DNA from: Acarospora socialis
Taxonomy: Eukaryota > Ascomycota > Lecanoromycetes > Acarosporales > Acarosporaceae
DNA: 64,000 nucleotides
Direction: 5' to 3'
Assembly: GCA_025617375.2 (NCBI GenBank)
Contig: JAMYGW020000005.1
Coordinates: 620,001 to 684,000, forward strand
Every line of letters starts with the position of its first letter. Positions within the stretch are counted from its first letter, which is position 1. A program made the position numbers and the translations under genes. Shown in pieces: positions 10,604-22,500 of this stretch. The notes under the pieces were generated by a model. That model saw only the letters and a list, made by a program, of their open reading frames with translations. It did not search any database and was not told the DNA's origin.

Positions 10604-12274
10604 CTAACGTTTCCCTTCCCCCGACTCCAGCACCTCCAAAAACCCACCGACAAGGTGCACGCTCCCCGTAACTAAGACCCTCACCTCCCCCTCCCCGCTC
10701 CCATCCTCCACTACCCCCAGCCGCTCCTTCCCAGCCAGCCTCCTCACAACGCTAACCGCCTCTTCAATACTCCCAACAACACTAACCTCCGCCAACCCAT
10801 CAATCTCCCTCCACACGCTCGCCAAGCCCCTCTGCACGCTCAGCGCCTGCACATCCTGACTATTCGTATTGACGCTCACGAGGTCTGGCTTGAAGCCTTG
10901 CTCTTTGAACGTCACGTTGGAGCAGAAGATGACGTGGGTGAAGGGCTTGGAGTCGTCGAGAGCGTCCGCGAGGGTGCGGTGCAGGGCACGGGCGAGGGCC
11001 GCGGCGTCGCGGGTTTGTTGGTTGAAGATTAGGATGGTTTTTGGTCTTGGGTTGGAGTCGGTGTTGGCAATGGCTTTGATGGAGGTAGAGGAGTGGATTT
11101 GGGAAGCGAACCATTTGGCGGCGACGTCGATGCTTTCGAGCGTGTGCCCGCCGTCAATGTACCAGGTGATTTTGCGCTCGTGCCGGGTTTCGCAGCGGCC
11201 GGGCCATTGGACTCGCTCGAGACCGGTGATGAATGGTGCTGGGAGGGGCGCGGTGGTGATGTCTTGCGGGATGTCGTTGTGGCCTAGGTCCCTAAGGTGG
11301 GCTGCGGCGATGGCGATGGCTAGGCTAGCATTTGTCTTTTGAAAGTCGGCGGCGAGTCCCAATTTGATGGTGTCTAGTTGTGGATGGCGGCTGATGACGT
11401 GGAGTTGGACCCCCCTCTCGTCTGCGCGCTGCCGGAGGACGGTCATTGCTGCATCGGGCTGAGGGACCGTGAAGCAGGGCGCTCCAGCTTTCATGATGCC
11501 GGCTTTGTGCCAGGCTATCTCGTCAATAGTCCCGCCCAGCATGGCTACGTGGTCGATACCCAAGCTCGAGATCCCGGTAACGGTGGGTTTGACGAGGATG
11601 TTTGTGCTGTCGTGTTCGCCGCCAATACCACACTCTATCACAGCAGTATCTACACCTTCGCTCATGTACGTGTGCAACGCCATCAGCGTCAAGAAGCGGA
11701 AGTACACGGGCTTCGCTGTAGTGTCAGTTGGTCGGCCTGTTGCTCGGGCTGCAGCTTCAAGACGATCCCACGTTTGGAAGAAGTACTTGGCAAAAGCCTC
11801 TTCTGACAACGGGACATTGTTGATCTGGATCCTTTCCCGAACGAAGCGCAGATGAGGCGAGGTATAGAGACCGATCTTGTGCAGTTTGGCGTCAGGATTT
11901 GTGGATGATGGCAGGTACTGGGATAGAATGGACGAGATGAATGCACTGGTTGATCCTTTGCCTTTCGTGCCCGCAATGTGAATGGGCTTTAGCCGGTTGA
12001 AATCGGAAGGCTAGACAGTCCTCTCCGGTCAGCACCCTTCCATGATGGACTGAAGAGCGCTCGCGCACACCTCATACCCTAGCTTTTGACACCATTCAAT
12101 CATTTCCGGAATTGCTTGCTGGTTCATGCCCTTCCCTGATTTACGGATTGCGTCTACGACGGAGAAGTTTGACTGCAGCGTGTTCAACGCAGCAATCGCG
12201 TCCTGGTAAAGTATTAGTATAACCACATAGAGATATTAGGTGGAAGGGCTGTATACGCTGTAGGTCCGCTCCAT
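10604..12274 (-). CDS. MET7: Folylpolyglutamate synthase, 518 aa
   Basis: This Mur-ligase-type enzyme adds glutamates to folates using ATP, trapping them in the cell and supporting methionine and purine synthesis. Exons on -: 12274-12257 (18 bases, MERTYS), 12202-12071 and 12010-10604. Joined: MERTYSDAIAALNTLQSN, then KPIHIAGTKGKGSTSA with the ATP loop at about residues 64-70, then YTSPHLRFVRERIQIN, then IECGIGGEHDSTNI and SLGIDHVAMLGGTIDEIAWHK, all family blocks. The C-terminal domain contains WYIDGGHTLESI. Yeast Met7 is 548 residues. The tiny first exon leaves no mitochondrial presequence, so I infer a cytosolic form; an alternative upstream start could give a mitochondrial one. It lies 332 bp downstream of SAC1 on the same strand. 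Confidence 0.93.
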
Positions 12275-12606
12275 GCTGTGGGTGTGATGGCTTCGAGAGA
12301 ACGATCGGTAATGCCACGCGCTTCTCAAGGTGCCCAGGCCCCATAGTTTGGGCATAAGCACATGCTGCCAGATCGCGATATCCGGACAATGCCCTGATGC
12401 TGAATAGTCATCTAAAGGTATGGCACTATAGGATGACAACGATCTCTCAGGTAGTCGGTGAATCAATTGTCCGATTCCGAAGCCCTCACCATGAGACACT
12501 TAGGAGATAGGTCATGGTTACGGAGAACTATTTCATATAGTCCGATCATACGGGTATCATATGTAGTATTTGAGCAAACGCCAGGTCTATCATTGAACAA
12601 GTTAAA

Positions 12607-14891
12607 CTACTCTATCCTTTTCTTTCCCTCTTCCAGGTGGCTGAGCCGGGCATTACTTGCACCGCGTTCGTGACGCCCTATTAACGGTCCGACCAGCTTA
12701 TCCTTTCTTACGCTATTGACCGCCTCTTGATAGCCTTCGATCGCCCATGGGGGTGTGTTCAACCTTGGCCAGTTGACCTGCGGCGAAGCAGAAGTTAGCC
12801 CATCAGTCTGTTTTGGGTACGTTCCAGCAGCTTACGTAGAGCATGCCATGACCGACGATGAATTGCAGACACCATCCACCGACAAAGAGCCAAAACAGCA
12901 CGAAGAATCTCAAAGGCCAGATTGCAGAAGAAGGCACACGACGTGTCAACGCCGTGACAAGTACCATGAACACGCTCGCTCCTAGAATATAAGGTATCGC
13001 TTGAACGAACACTGGCCTGCGGTCAACGAATAGCAAGGTGCTGCCGATATTTGAAGTCGATGGCAGATATGTGCCAAGGAAAAGGTCGAAGCCGTCTTGT
13101 CGAGGACCGTCGGCAAAGTTGTTCCGAAGGTATCGAGTTAGAGAGTTATTCATATCGTGCACCATTCCGGCTCTTGTTCGATTTCCAGTCCGAGTGAAGT
13201 CCGTCTTGAGTGCACCTGTTCCCGAATATGATCTTGAAACGACGTCTGCGTTATCTGCCCAAACATTCCGGAAGACGTGCTCAAAGGCTACGTCGGCATT
13301 TGCTGATTCTCCAGGCTGCAGTATACCAAGATCGGTGAGCTGCCTTGTCAGGATCCACCGTCCTATCATGCTCTGTACTAGGTTTGTTCGATCCAAGCAA
13401 TCCATGCAGTTCGTACGAACGACATCTTACACTCGGTCAGTTAGGCTGGGATGTTCATGCGGCATCAGTACTTACTTGTTTGAAGGTTCCGAACCTCTAA
13501 GCGCCCCGTAGAATCACCCGGCATGTCGACACCACGGAAATACTGGCCCTTGATAAGGCCATCAGTGAGCTGATCTAGAAGACGTTGCGCACGATGCCAT
13601 CGTAAGCCTTTCGTCTCGTTGTGGAAATCGAAATAGATATAATGTAGGCGATCAAATTTCTGCTTCCTCTTTGCTGATTGAATCGTGCGATATCTCTCGT
13701 CTGAGAGGTGGTCCGCTGATGTATCCTCTGAAGGTGCCGATACTAATATTCTAATCAACTGTTCATAGGCGGTCTTTACGCGGTCTTCCCGGCCCTTCTG
13801 ATTAACAAGATTCACAAGGTAGTTGTCACCGTACAGCCGGATCTGCTCGGTGAAATGCTTCCTGGCCGCTCCCACTGCAGTCTCGACACCGCGAACTTGG
13901 AGTTTCGGCACATAATGCAGATTGTTGACTTCGCCCCAGTACACTGGCACACTTCCTCTGGTTTGAACGTAGGACAGGACCTGCAGTTCCCACCCATCAT
14001 CCGCTCTAAATTTCCCGTTTTGCATGTCACCTCCGCCTGCGAAGCCTCCTAGAGTCCCTGTGGTATCGTTCAGAATGACTACCTGCTCAGTCTCGTTGTA
14101 GTTGGAGACATGTCCCTGGTCGTCTATCCCTCGCGAGAAGTACCTTGTCCCAGCCCTATGCCGTGACCTTCGTGTAATTATCGTGAACGTAAATGGCGTT
14201 GACTTCACTTTTGTTGCAGTAATTCGCATCATCCCAAACATGACTGGCAAGATATATGGATCCACCGCTGGCTGCTGCACAGTTGATGGTCGCCCACCCA
14301 GGCCAGGCCCTCCACCTGTTCTGAAGTCTATTAGATCCGTCTGTACAAACCTATTCCAGAAGAATCGGTCATCGGCCCTTTTCCAGAGCGGTGTTGTAGG
14401 ATCTGCTTGGGACTGTCTTTGAAAACTGTTGGTCATATCGAGTGAATATGAGAAGTACATAGGACCCGCTTTCAATTGGCTTTTAAGGAGAGCCAGGTAG
14501 GTATCCTCGTCCGGATCATGTAGTGCACGTTCGTGGATTGGTAAGAATTCCGTCGCAATGACTTTGTAGACCATGTGACCTTTCAACCGGCCCATAGGCT
14601 GCGCTTTCGTGATCACGATTATGTACTTATCTATCTTTATTGGTTAGTATGCTCTCCTAGCAAGGACAAGCTGGAGAGCGCAGTACCTAATCTGAGCTTG
14701 ATGATACCAAGAATGCCAGCAATGCTCGATACACGTTTCGCACCAGAGAGAAGCCCATCTATCATCCGTAGGTCTCCGGAGGGTCTATCAACCAGAAGCG
14801 TTGGCGCAGTAGGTGCGGAAGGCGAAGTGAAGGCATAGTAGGAAGATGAGGCGTGTACATTGATATCGCGAAACGGAAATAAGTTCGCCAT
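12607..14891 (-). CDS. SAC1: Phosphoinositide phosphatase SAC1, 706 aa
   Basis: Sac1 removes phosphate mainly from PI4P at ER and Golgi membranes. Exons on -: 14891-14687, 14630-13476, 13425-12836 and 12777-12607, with introns of 50-58 bp. The SAC domain spans about residues 40-560: GIIKLRLDKYIIVITKAQPMG across the first splice, then GTRYFSRGIDDQGHVSNYNE and SVPVYWGEVNN. The catalytic CX5R is in TNCMDCLDRTN, with the cysteine near residue 460; the second intron ends two residues before this motif. Two hydrophobic segments follow (VQAIPYILGASVFMVLVTAL and FFVLFWLFVGGWCLQFIVG), the C-terminal ER anchor. The last exon gives the family tail WPRLNTPPWAIEGYQEAV. Confidence 0.95.
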
Positions 14892-15248
14892 CCTGGCTGG
14901 TAAGCCCTGTAACTTGAATCAAAGAGATCTAGGACTGTGACAAGCCATGGAGCAAAGGTGATGTCGCGAAGCTGCAGGCATGTGTGTTGTGGCCCAAGCT
15001 CCCATAATGAACCTCTAACTAATAATGTGGCTCAGTCGGGCTAACTAAGATGGTATTGTGGCTGAAGCCGTTCGTCATCCGGAGCCGCTAAAGGCGGCAA
15101 GCCATTGCTTGACCTTGTGAACCGCCATACTAGGTAGAGGGCTCCTTGTCAGGCTCCATATAATCTATTTCACACCTCGCGCCTCATCAACGCTGTTCGA
15201 TCTTTTCATACCCCCGGATACGCATAGGTTCACCTAGCATTCTGCAAC
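14892..15248. promoter_or_regulatory. Divergent promoter region of SAC1 and the Rab5 gene
   Basis: These 357 bases lie between two divergent start codons. Both products act on endomembrane identity, so shared control is conceivable, but I see no recognisable factor site. Confidence 0.45.
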
Positions 15249-16170
15249 ATGTCCTCAAGGGTCTCAACAAGTATTCGACCCGGAGCTCGCTTTGCTCAGT
15301 TCAAACTGGTCTTATTAGGTTAGTCTTCCTTGTGCCTGGTGGCACTGGATATCACCGAGTGAACGTTCTGACATCTCATCGAAGGCGAGTCTGCCGTAGG
15401 AAAGGTTAGCACCTAACACATGCCGAGGTCATGATGCAGGGAAGCTGACTACAGTGGCTAGAGTTCGTTAGTCCTGAGATTCGTCAAAGTAAGACTTCGC
15501 ACATATAAGGCCCTTGGAAGCGCGCAAAACTTGGTCAGAGGAACCTGGGCTCACAAGAATCTCACGTGTAGGACCAGTTTGATGACTACCGAGAGTCAAC
15601 GATCGGAGCCGCCTTCCTCACCCAAACCATCGCCCTCGATGAGAACACTACCGTAAAGTTCGAGATATGGGATACAGCGGGTCAAGAAAGATACAAGTCT
15701 CTAGCACCCATGTACTACAGAAACGCAAACTGTGCCGTTGTCGTATATGATATTACCCAGGCAGTAAGCGCCTCCGGATCTCCTTGTGAGGGGTTTGGGT
15801 TGTGTTAACTCGGTTTCCTCAGTCATCTCTCGATAAGGCAAAAGCATGGGTGAAGGAACTTCAACGTCAAGCGAACGAGAATATTATTATAGCTCTAGCG
15901 GGCAACAAGCTCGACCTTGTTACGGAACACCCAGACAAGCGCGCCATTACCGCTGCGGATGCGGAGGGGTATGCGAGGGAGGCTGGGTTGCTGTTCTTCG
16001 AGACCTCAGCAAAGACAGCAGAGAACGTCCGGGAACTCTTCACAGCAATCGCTCGCAAGCTTCCTCTCGAACAAGCAGGGGCACGAAACATGAGGTCAAA
16101 CCCACGTCCCGGTGTAGACCTGCGACCAGATGCCGCGGGTACACAAGGCGCCGGGGCTTGCAACTGCTAG
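15249..16170 (+). CDS. Rab5-type small GTPase (Vps21/Ypt52 family), 218 aa
   Basis: An early-endosome Rab that recruits tethers such as CORVET. Exons: 15249-15318, 15385-15404 (20 bases), 15462-15488 (27 bases), 15572-15763 and 15823-16170. Joined, all G motifs are present: G1 LLGESAVGKSSLV is spread over three exons; the effector region is [17 protein letters not shown]3 is [20 protein letters not shown]4 is AGNKLDL; G5 is ETSAKT. The C-terminus CNC is a double-geranylgeranylation motif. The very short exons around the P-loop are easily missed. Within the family it could be the Vps21 or the Ypt52 orthologue; I cannot separate these without a tree. Confidence 0.95.
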
Positions 16171-16242
16171 TTTGGGATGCACCATAGGGGTTTTTCATTT
16201 CCCGTGCGTTAGACTGTTTGCTGCGTTCTTTCGCCAGATATA

Positions 16243-16261
16243 CTGAAGCGTTGCGCTTCAG
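16243..16261. other. Perfect 8-bp stem-loop in the Rab5 gene 3' flank
   Basis: CTGAAGCG, loop TTG, CGCTTCAG: an uninterrupted 8-bp stem with a three-base loop, 73 bp after the Rab5 stop codon. It could be a 3'-UTR RNA structure or chance. The remaining bases to 16713 hold no recognisable gene. Confidence 0.4.
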
Positions 16262-16713
16262 GAAGCTGTCTATGTTCGAACTATGGGGACTCAGAGCTCG
16301 ATCGAGTCGAGGCAGGTTGTATTCAGTACAGACTGGCTATTAGGCGCTTTCTTTTCCACTGGTTCACTTTCTCGACGGTGTCTTAGGAGTTTATCAGGTC
16401 CTTGAATACTTAATTGTCCTTAGCCACTATATCCAAGTGATCGTACATCGCCTCCAACGGCCTCTCCCTAACATCTCAAGTGACGTTGCCGTCCTAATAT
16501 AAGAGCATGTAATTCGACTCCTGAGATACTCCATCTAGCCTACAACTCCAAGGTTGAGATACTTCCAAGTTGAGACCAGTTCGATTACGTAATCAAAACC
16601 ATCCCGATTGAGTCAGGCGCGCTTTACCCGAGTTCTGTTCCTGATATCAAATTCGGCTCTCGCGCTGTACCTGCGATTCTAAATCGCGGCATCCTGTGGT
16701 ATTGCAGCCTGTC

Positions 16714-19005
16714 ATGCTGCGCGCAGGAGTCCTCCGGAGTAGCTTTGCCCCAGTAAGGCCCTTCGCGCCGCAAGTTGGAGCTCAATGGCTTCCAGTACGG
16801 GCAGGGAGAAGTACAGTTGTTAGCCAGGTATGGCGGAGTGGTCACTTGGAGCTGACCACCTGCGAGAATGGTCAGAGATTGAAGGTTTGCTAATAACTTG
16901 GGCAGCGATTCTTGGCGGACGTTAGAAAACCAGTCGGAAACACGAAGCCCAGCATCCATGACTCCGATGCGGTTGTGCTGCCTGGCTCTCAAAGCACCAC
17001 GACTTCACAACCGACCCCACCAGCTCCCGGCCCAGTGATTTCTGTATCTCCAGCTTCGCCGGCCTCCCCAAATTCAAGCTCGAACGCTACTATACCGCCT
17101 GAAAATGTTCCGCTGGTACCGCCCCCTCCCCCGAAAGCGAGTTTGCCGGCTACGACCTCGACCTCAGCCTCTCCTCCTCCCACACCACCAAGTGCGCCTC
17201 CAGGGGGCCCCAAGTCGTTACCTCCACCTCCGCCGAAGAGAAAGCCTCGTAGGCTCAGAAGGTTCCTCATCACGCTACTTTTGTTAGGGGGCCTAGGATA
17301 TGCTGGAGGCGTCTACTACTCCCTTATCTCGGATAACTTCCATGACTTCTTTACGGAGTATGTTCCATTTGGGGAGAATGCAGTACTCTACTTTGAGGAA
17401 CGCGAGTTTCGACGTCGATTTCCCAACGCTTCCAGTATCTCAAGGCGATCCTCATCATCTCCAGCGGAACCCGACAACAAGGTGACTATACCTAGTCGAA
17501 GTGGAATATCGTGGAGAGTAGCAGAAGACGAGAACGCTAGTGACCTACAGCATAAGGGGCGGCACATGAGTGCCTTGGATGCAAATGAACCAAAGCCCAA
17601 AGTAGACCAAGCCAAGCAGCACCCGTCCGATGCCACTCCGAACGAAGGCAGTGAGGCTGTCGAAAAGGCCAAAAAGGACGCGGCTCAGCCCGCTTCTACA
17701 AAGGATTCGCCTCAGCCAACATCTGCGAAGGAACCGGCAGCTACCCAGAAGAAACCTGAATCGGAGCATAAGACAAAGGTGTCTGAACCAAAGATGAAGC
17801 CAGAAGTAATCGAGCCCAATGTGGTACCCACTGCCCACATTGACCCACTCAAAGTGAACGACATGGACGAGCCCGTTGTGCAAGACATAGTAAGAGTTAT
17901 CAACAATCTCCTTGGCGCTGTCACTGTCGGTCAGCCTTCGGACAAAGTCACATCGTCAGTAGACCAGGCTAAAGCGGAGCTGGCTGCAGTCGGAGGCAAG
18001 ATTAAAGATCTAAGAAACAATGAGAAGGAAGCTGCGGAGGACAAGATCAAGTCAATACAATCAGAATTCGACAGAGCTGCGAAAGAGCTCCTAAGGAGAC
18101 TTGAGGAAGATAGGCAGGAGCAGGAAGCTCGCTGGAAGGAGGAATTCGAATCCGAACGGGAGAAGATCTCACACTCGTATCAAGAAAAGCTGAAAACTGA
18201 GCTGGAGCGTTCAAAGGAGGTCTCCGAGCGCCGCCTACGCAACGAGCTCTTAGAGCAGGCCATCGAAATGAAACGCAAGTTCATCGCTGAAGTCAAGGAC
18301 CGTGTGGAGACAGAGCGGAATGGTCGCCTTGGGAAACTGTCGGAACTTGCGTCCAAAGTTGAAGAGCTTGAGAAGCTGACCACTGAGTGGAATTCTGTCA
18401 TAGACTCTAACCTCAAAACCCAACATCTCCAGGTTGCAGTCGATGCGGTCCGGTCAACGCTGGAATTGGCCGACCGCCCGACGCCTTTCATTAAAGAACT
18501 GGCAGCTCTCAAGGAAGTTGCGGAAGATGACCCTGTTGTGAATGCAGCTATCGCGTCAATCAACCCAACAGCATATCAACGAGGCGTACCGTCTCTGGCT
18601 CAACTCATTGACCGCTTTCGGCATGTGGCACACGAAGTTCGCAAAGCATCCCTTCTCCCGGAAGAAGCAGGCGTAGCAAGTCACGCAGCTAGTATGATGC
18701 TGAGCAAAGTCCTCTTCAAGAAAAAGGGCTTAGCTGTGGGTGATGATGTCGAAAGCTTGTTGACGCGAACAGAGACGCTACTTGAGGAAGGTAATTTGGA
18801 CGAAGCAGCGAGAGAGATGAACAGTCTACAAGGGTGGGCGAAGACACTGAGTAAAGACTGGCTGGCCGAGGTGCGGAGGGTTCTTGAGGTACAGCAGGCG
18901 CTCGATGTGAGTTACAGTTCGTTGATCACTCATGGCGGGCCCTGTGCTAACTTTAAAAAGGTTATCGTAACAGAAGCAAAGCTACAGAGCTTGCGGGTCG
19001 ACTGA
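16714..19005 (+). CDS. MIC60: MICOS subunit Mic60 (mitofilin), 719 aa
   Basis: Mic60 anchors crista junctions in the mitochondrial inner membrane. Exons: 16714-16827, 16906-18906 and 18961-19005. Exon 1 encodes a basic presequence (MLRAGVLRSSFAPVRPF) and joins to RFLADVRKPVG. A proline-rich linker is followed by one membrane span (RRFLITLLLLGGLGYAGGVYY, about residues 155-175), and then DNFHDFFTEYVPFGE, typical of the family. A long coiled coil fills about residues 390-560. The C-terminal mitofilin domain includes DDPVVNAAIASINPTAYQRG and ends TEAKLQSLRVD. The second intron (18907-18960) is 54 bases, has no in-frame stop and carries GTGAGT, GCTAAC and AAAAAG; retention would add 18 residues. 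Confidence 0.93.
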
Positions 19006-19556
19006 GTTATCTACTGTACAACAACCTGTATATAGCAGCTTGAGGATAATCAGTCGTAGAGCAGAAACTCCCATGGTTATTTCTCATATAGCGCACTATT
19101 ACGAAGCATCCAGTAGAGCGTCTGGCACATGTGCGCTATATCGTAGCGCATCTCGGTTGATCTGCCTTGGCACTCTACATGTGGTTATGACTTCTACTTT
19201 ACTTACAATGAGCTTCAGCTTCCGTAGCTAGACCATTGATTCAGGTTCCGTCGAGCAGCCTAGGTATAGATATGAAAGATGGTTACAAGCCGATGAGAGC
19301 AGCACCCCGGGCAGATTTACCTTACGTACCTACTTACCGTAATCGTCATACTGTATGTACAATTGCCGAATGCGTTTGGAGGCAAGGGTTCAGTTCTTTC
19401 CATAACGAGCCTTTGGTCTCTACTCCCATAGTCGCTCCCACCCAAGGACATATTGGTTCTATCGACTTTCAAAGACGCATCGGATAACACTGTTCATGTC
19501 TCTCGCCCATTGTCACGTCTGTGCTGAGCGATAGCACCTGGCTCAATGAACAGGCA
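19006..19556. other. Intergenic region, no gene seen
   Basis: The 3' flank of MIC60 and the upstream region of the next gene. The frame of the next gene is open upstream to about 19521 but has no ATG there. I see no structured RNA or repeat. Confidence 0.5.
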
Positions 19557-22500
19557 ATGTTTGGACCGTCCAACGGCCAGACACCACGGTCATCCACATC
19601 CTCAAACCCGTCCGACTTGTCTTCGGTCACAGTATACTCCGAGAGAGCATTAGGGGAGGTCGAGAGAGGCGAGTCCAGTAGATCATCGTGGCCGACGGGT
19701 AGGAGAAGTCATGAGGAAGTCTCCGGTGCGGACGGTGGTACACATGTTAAATCAGGTAGCCTAAGGGGACATGTGGAAGGGGTCTCGAGACGTCAGGATG
19801 GCAATAGTCACAGGAGGCATCGACCACGGAACTCGGGAGGATTTCTGTTGGAGTCGACTTTCGCACCCATCAAGCAGCCGGACTTCACCCAGCGGAGAAC
19901 AAACCATGAGCGGATGGATATAAAGGGTAAAGGGAGAAGTGTGCAAGATGACATCAGCACAAGGATGAAGAATTCAGCACCTCTCCGTCATCGACCTAAG
20001 ACGTCGCTGGGCAGTTCACCTCTCGCTAGTAAGGTCACAAACGCAAGGGTCTCTGGGGAGGAGGCAACTGGACAGGGGAGAGCAGAATCGCCCGATAAAA
20101 GAAAGCTGGTGAACGTGGGGAACGGTCCTTCGGATAGCCTGAACATTGGAGGGAATATATACAAGGACTCCGACTCAAGTGTGTCTGGCTGCCAGGCGCA
20201 GCCTGCTACAGCATCGTCACCACCGCTCGCGTTAGAGACGGATCCAGTCGATATAGTAAACCTGGCTTTGAATCTGAGCGAGAGTCGTCGACGGACCGTC
20301 AGTGTTGGCCGGCTTTCCGCATCCAATACAGCGGGGAATCGGCGAGTTGTCTCAATGAGCATGGCAAGTCCTGCTCTTGTCGAAAACTCGTCATTCGCCG
20401 GGGCGGGCGGTAGCCTGCGACAACATCTGCAACAACAGCGTCGGGTTTCCAGGAATATTTCGCCCTTGCCAGGTAAGAATCAAAGTAACCGAGTCGGGAA
20501 CGTGTCGCCTGTACTAGACGGTTCCAGCCATGGGCAGATAGGTCGTCAGGTTATGGTGCTCTTGCCCCTGGCCCTTGGGGCTGGTCAAGACGTCCAGTAC
20601 AACTTTACAGATGCAACTCTCAGTCGAGCTGCCAAAGCTAGAACAGCCATGGAGCTTTTCTATGAGTATAGACGACTCTTGCAATACTTACCTCCACTCA
20701 AACAAAGTACGATTCCAGTCTCACGCCCAACGGTCCCGCGGTCCAACCCGTCCTCCGCATCGCGAGCTTCTGAGGAGACCTTGCCACTCGGAAGGCGGTA
20801 CAACCCACTTCAGTATGTCCGTAATCGCAGGCTCAGGGCCAGAAAGAAACTGTCGCTTGATGCAGAGGCTGATGGGTGGGGAAATCTTGAAAGGGTCAGA
20901 AGCTGGGTTGATAAGGTTGCTGATCAGTCTGGCGGAGCGATCCCAACTGTCCCCGCTTTCTGTGAGATTATTGTCCTGCCTGAGTTCGAGATGGACGTGC
21001 AGGAGCCCCCTCATGGCGAAGATTCACCTCCCTCACATGTAACCCGTCATACTGGACCCAAAGCACGGCACCAAAGACTGGACTGGATGATAACTCCAGC
21101 CGATTTGCTGGCAGATGCGTTCTGGCTCGAGCAAGGGACTAATAAAGAACTAATCGAAGACAGAAATGGGGCCAAGCTCTTACCTTTAGGTCTGCTCTCT
21201 AATACGTTGAAAGCACGCAGCATCGAGGATGCCGTCACATCAGATAGACAATCTGTCGAAGATCGAGACAGCCTCCCCCAGAAATCCGTGGACCTGGAAG
21301 AGCTCCCTACCTCCGTGGATCAATCACCACTAGATATCAGCAGGACGGAGCGTGGTCGGCAACGCCGTCAGGTCCATGTTTCAGGTCATAGTCTTCATGA
21401 GAAGAGTGCATCCAGGTATGCGGAAACGTCTCGACAAAAGGGTCCTGTTAGATCGCGAACATCATCGGGCTCTCCAAAATATCGTGGGCGACACTCTATC
21501 AGACGCTTTAGTGACTCCAAGAAGGAATTCAGTGATCGAAGCAGCATCAAAGCCCTGATGGAGGAACAGAGGCGGCTTTTGCGTCAAGAAGCTAAGGAGA
21601 TGGATGGAACGGGTCTTGGACACGTCGAGGTTTTTCAAAGCGACTTTTATGAAGAACCTTCTGGGCGGACTTCTCTTGGCTCCAGGAATCCTCCCTTCTC
21701 CCGCCTCAATGAAGAACTTAGATTAGACAAGTTCCATCGAATGCCAGATCCTATCAGTGTTTTGCGGGAACATGCAGCGTCAACACCAAGGGCCAGTTTA
21801 GATTCAAACAGGGGGAAACGGCCAGGCATGTCAATAGACGATCTGGACATGACAGCACCCAGCTCACCTATAGCTCCGAACTTTGTGCCCAGTATTGCCA
21901 TAAACCTGTCCCCTCCTCCAAGTCGGTCTACATCACCGTCAAAAAACCCTCTTAAGTCGAAACTCAATCTATTAAGACCCGAACGAAGCAAGGAGAGACA
22001 ATCTATCGATGGGATTGATTTTGCCTTAGGAGAAGATATCTCCCGGACAAGTTCGCGGCAGGTCAGCGCGGAATCAGAGATGCAAGGAACTGAGAGTACC
22101 AGCAAGCTGCGGTTGCCTAGTCCTTCCAGGAAGCGCTGGTCTCGTTACATGAATGATGCTCTAGGTACAGATGCTCGATCTCCTGATAGCAGGTTCAAAA
22201 GAGACCTCAAGGAAATAAGAGAGCCAGAGTCTCGGCTTCGCGGAATTTTCAAGGGTCGTAGAATTGCAGAGCTCGTTGGAAATGAGGTGTCCAGGGTTGG
22301 AGACTTTCTCTGGAAAAGAGAGTTACAAGTGGATCGATCACTGCAGTCATCACCTGCATCCAGTATGGCATCTGAGCTCTCGGACTCCGACGTGTCGGAG
22401 GTGTTATCCTGGGGCCGAGAAACGAACCTAGATACTAGTCTGTCTCGTACATCTACTAAAGCCGAGAATGGAAAGCTCGTCGCAAGGAAAGCGGCTGGTT

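Noticed and set aside
16281-16320. CTCGATCGAG palindrome as a possible regulatory site
   Set aside because: A short self-complementary stretch in a gene 3' flank with no supporting context.
17388-17924. - strand frames within MIC60
   Set aside because: Shadows of the linker and coiled-coil codons.
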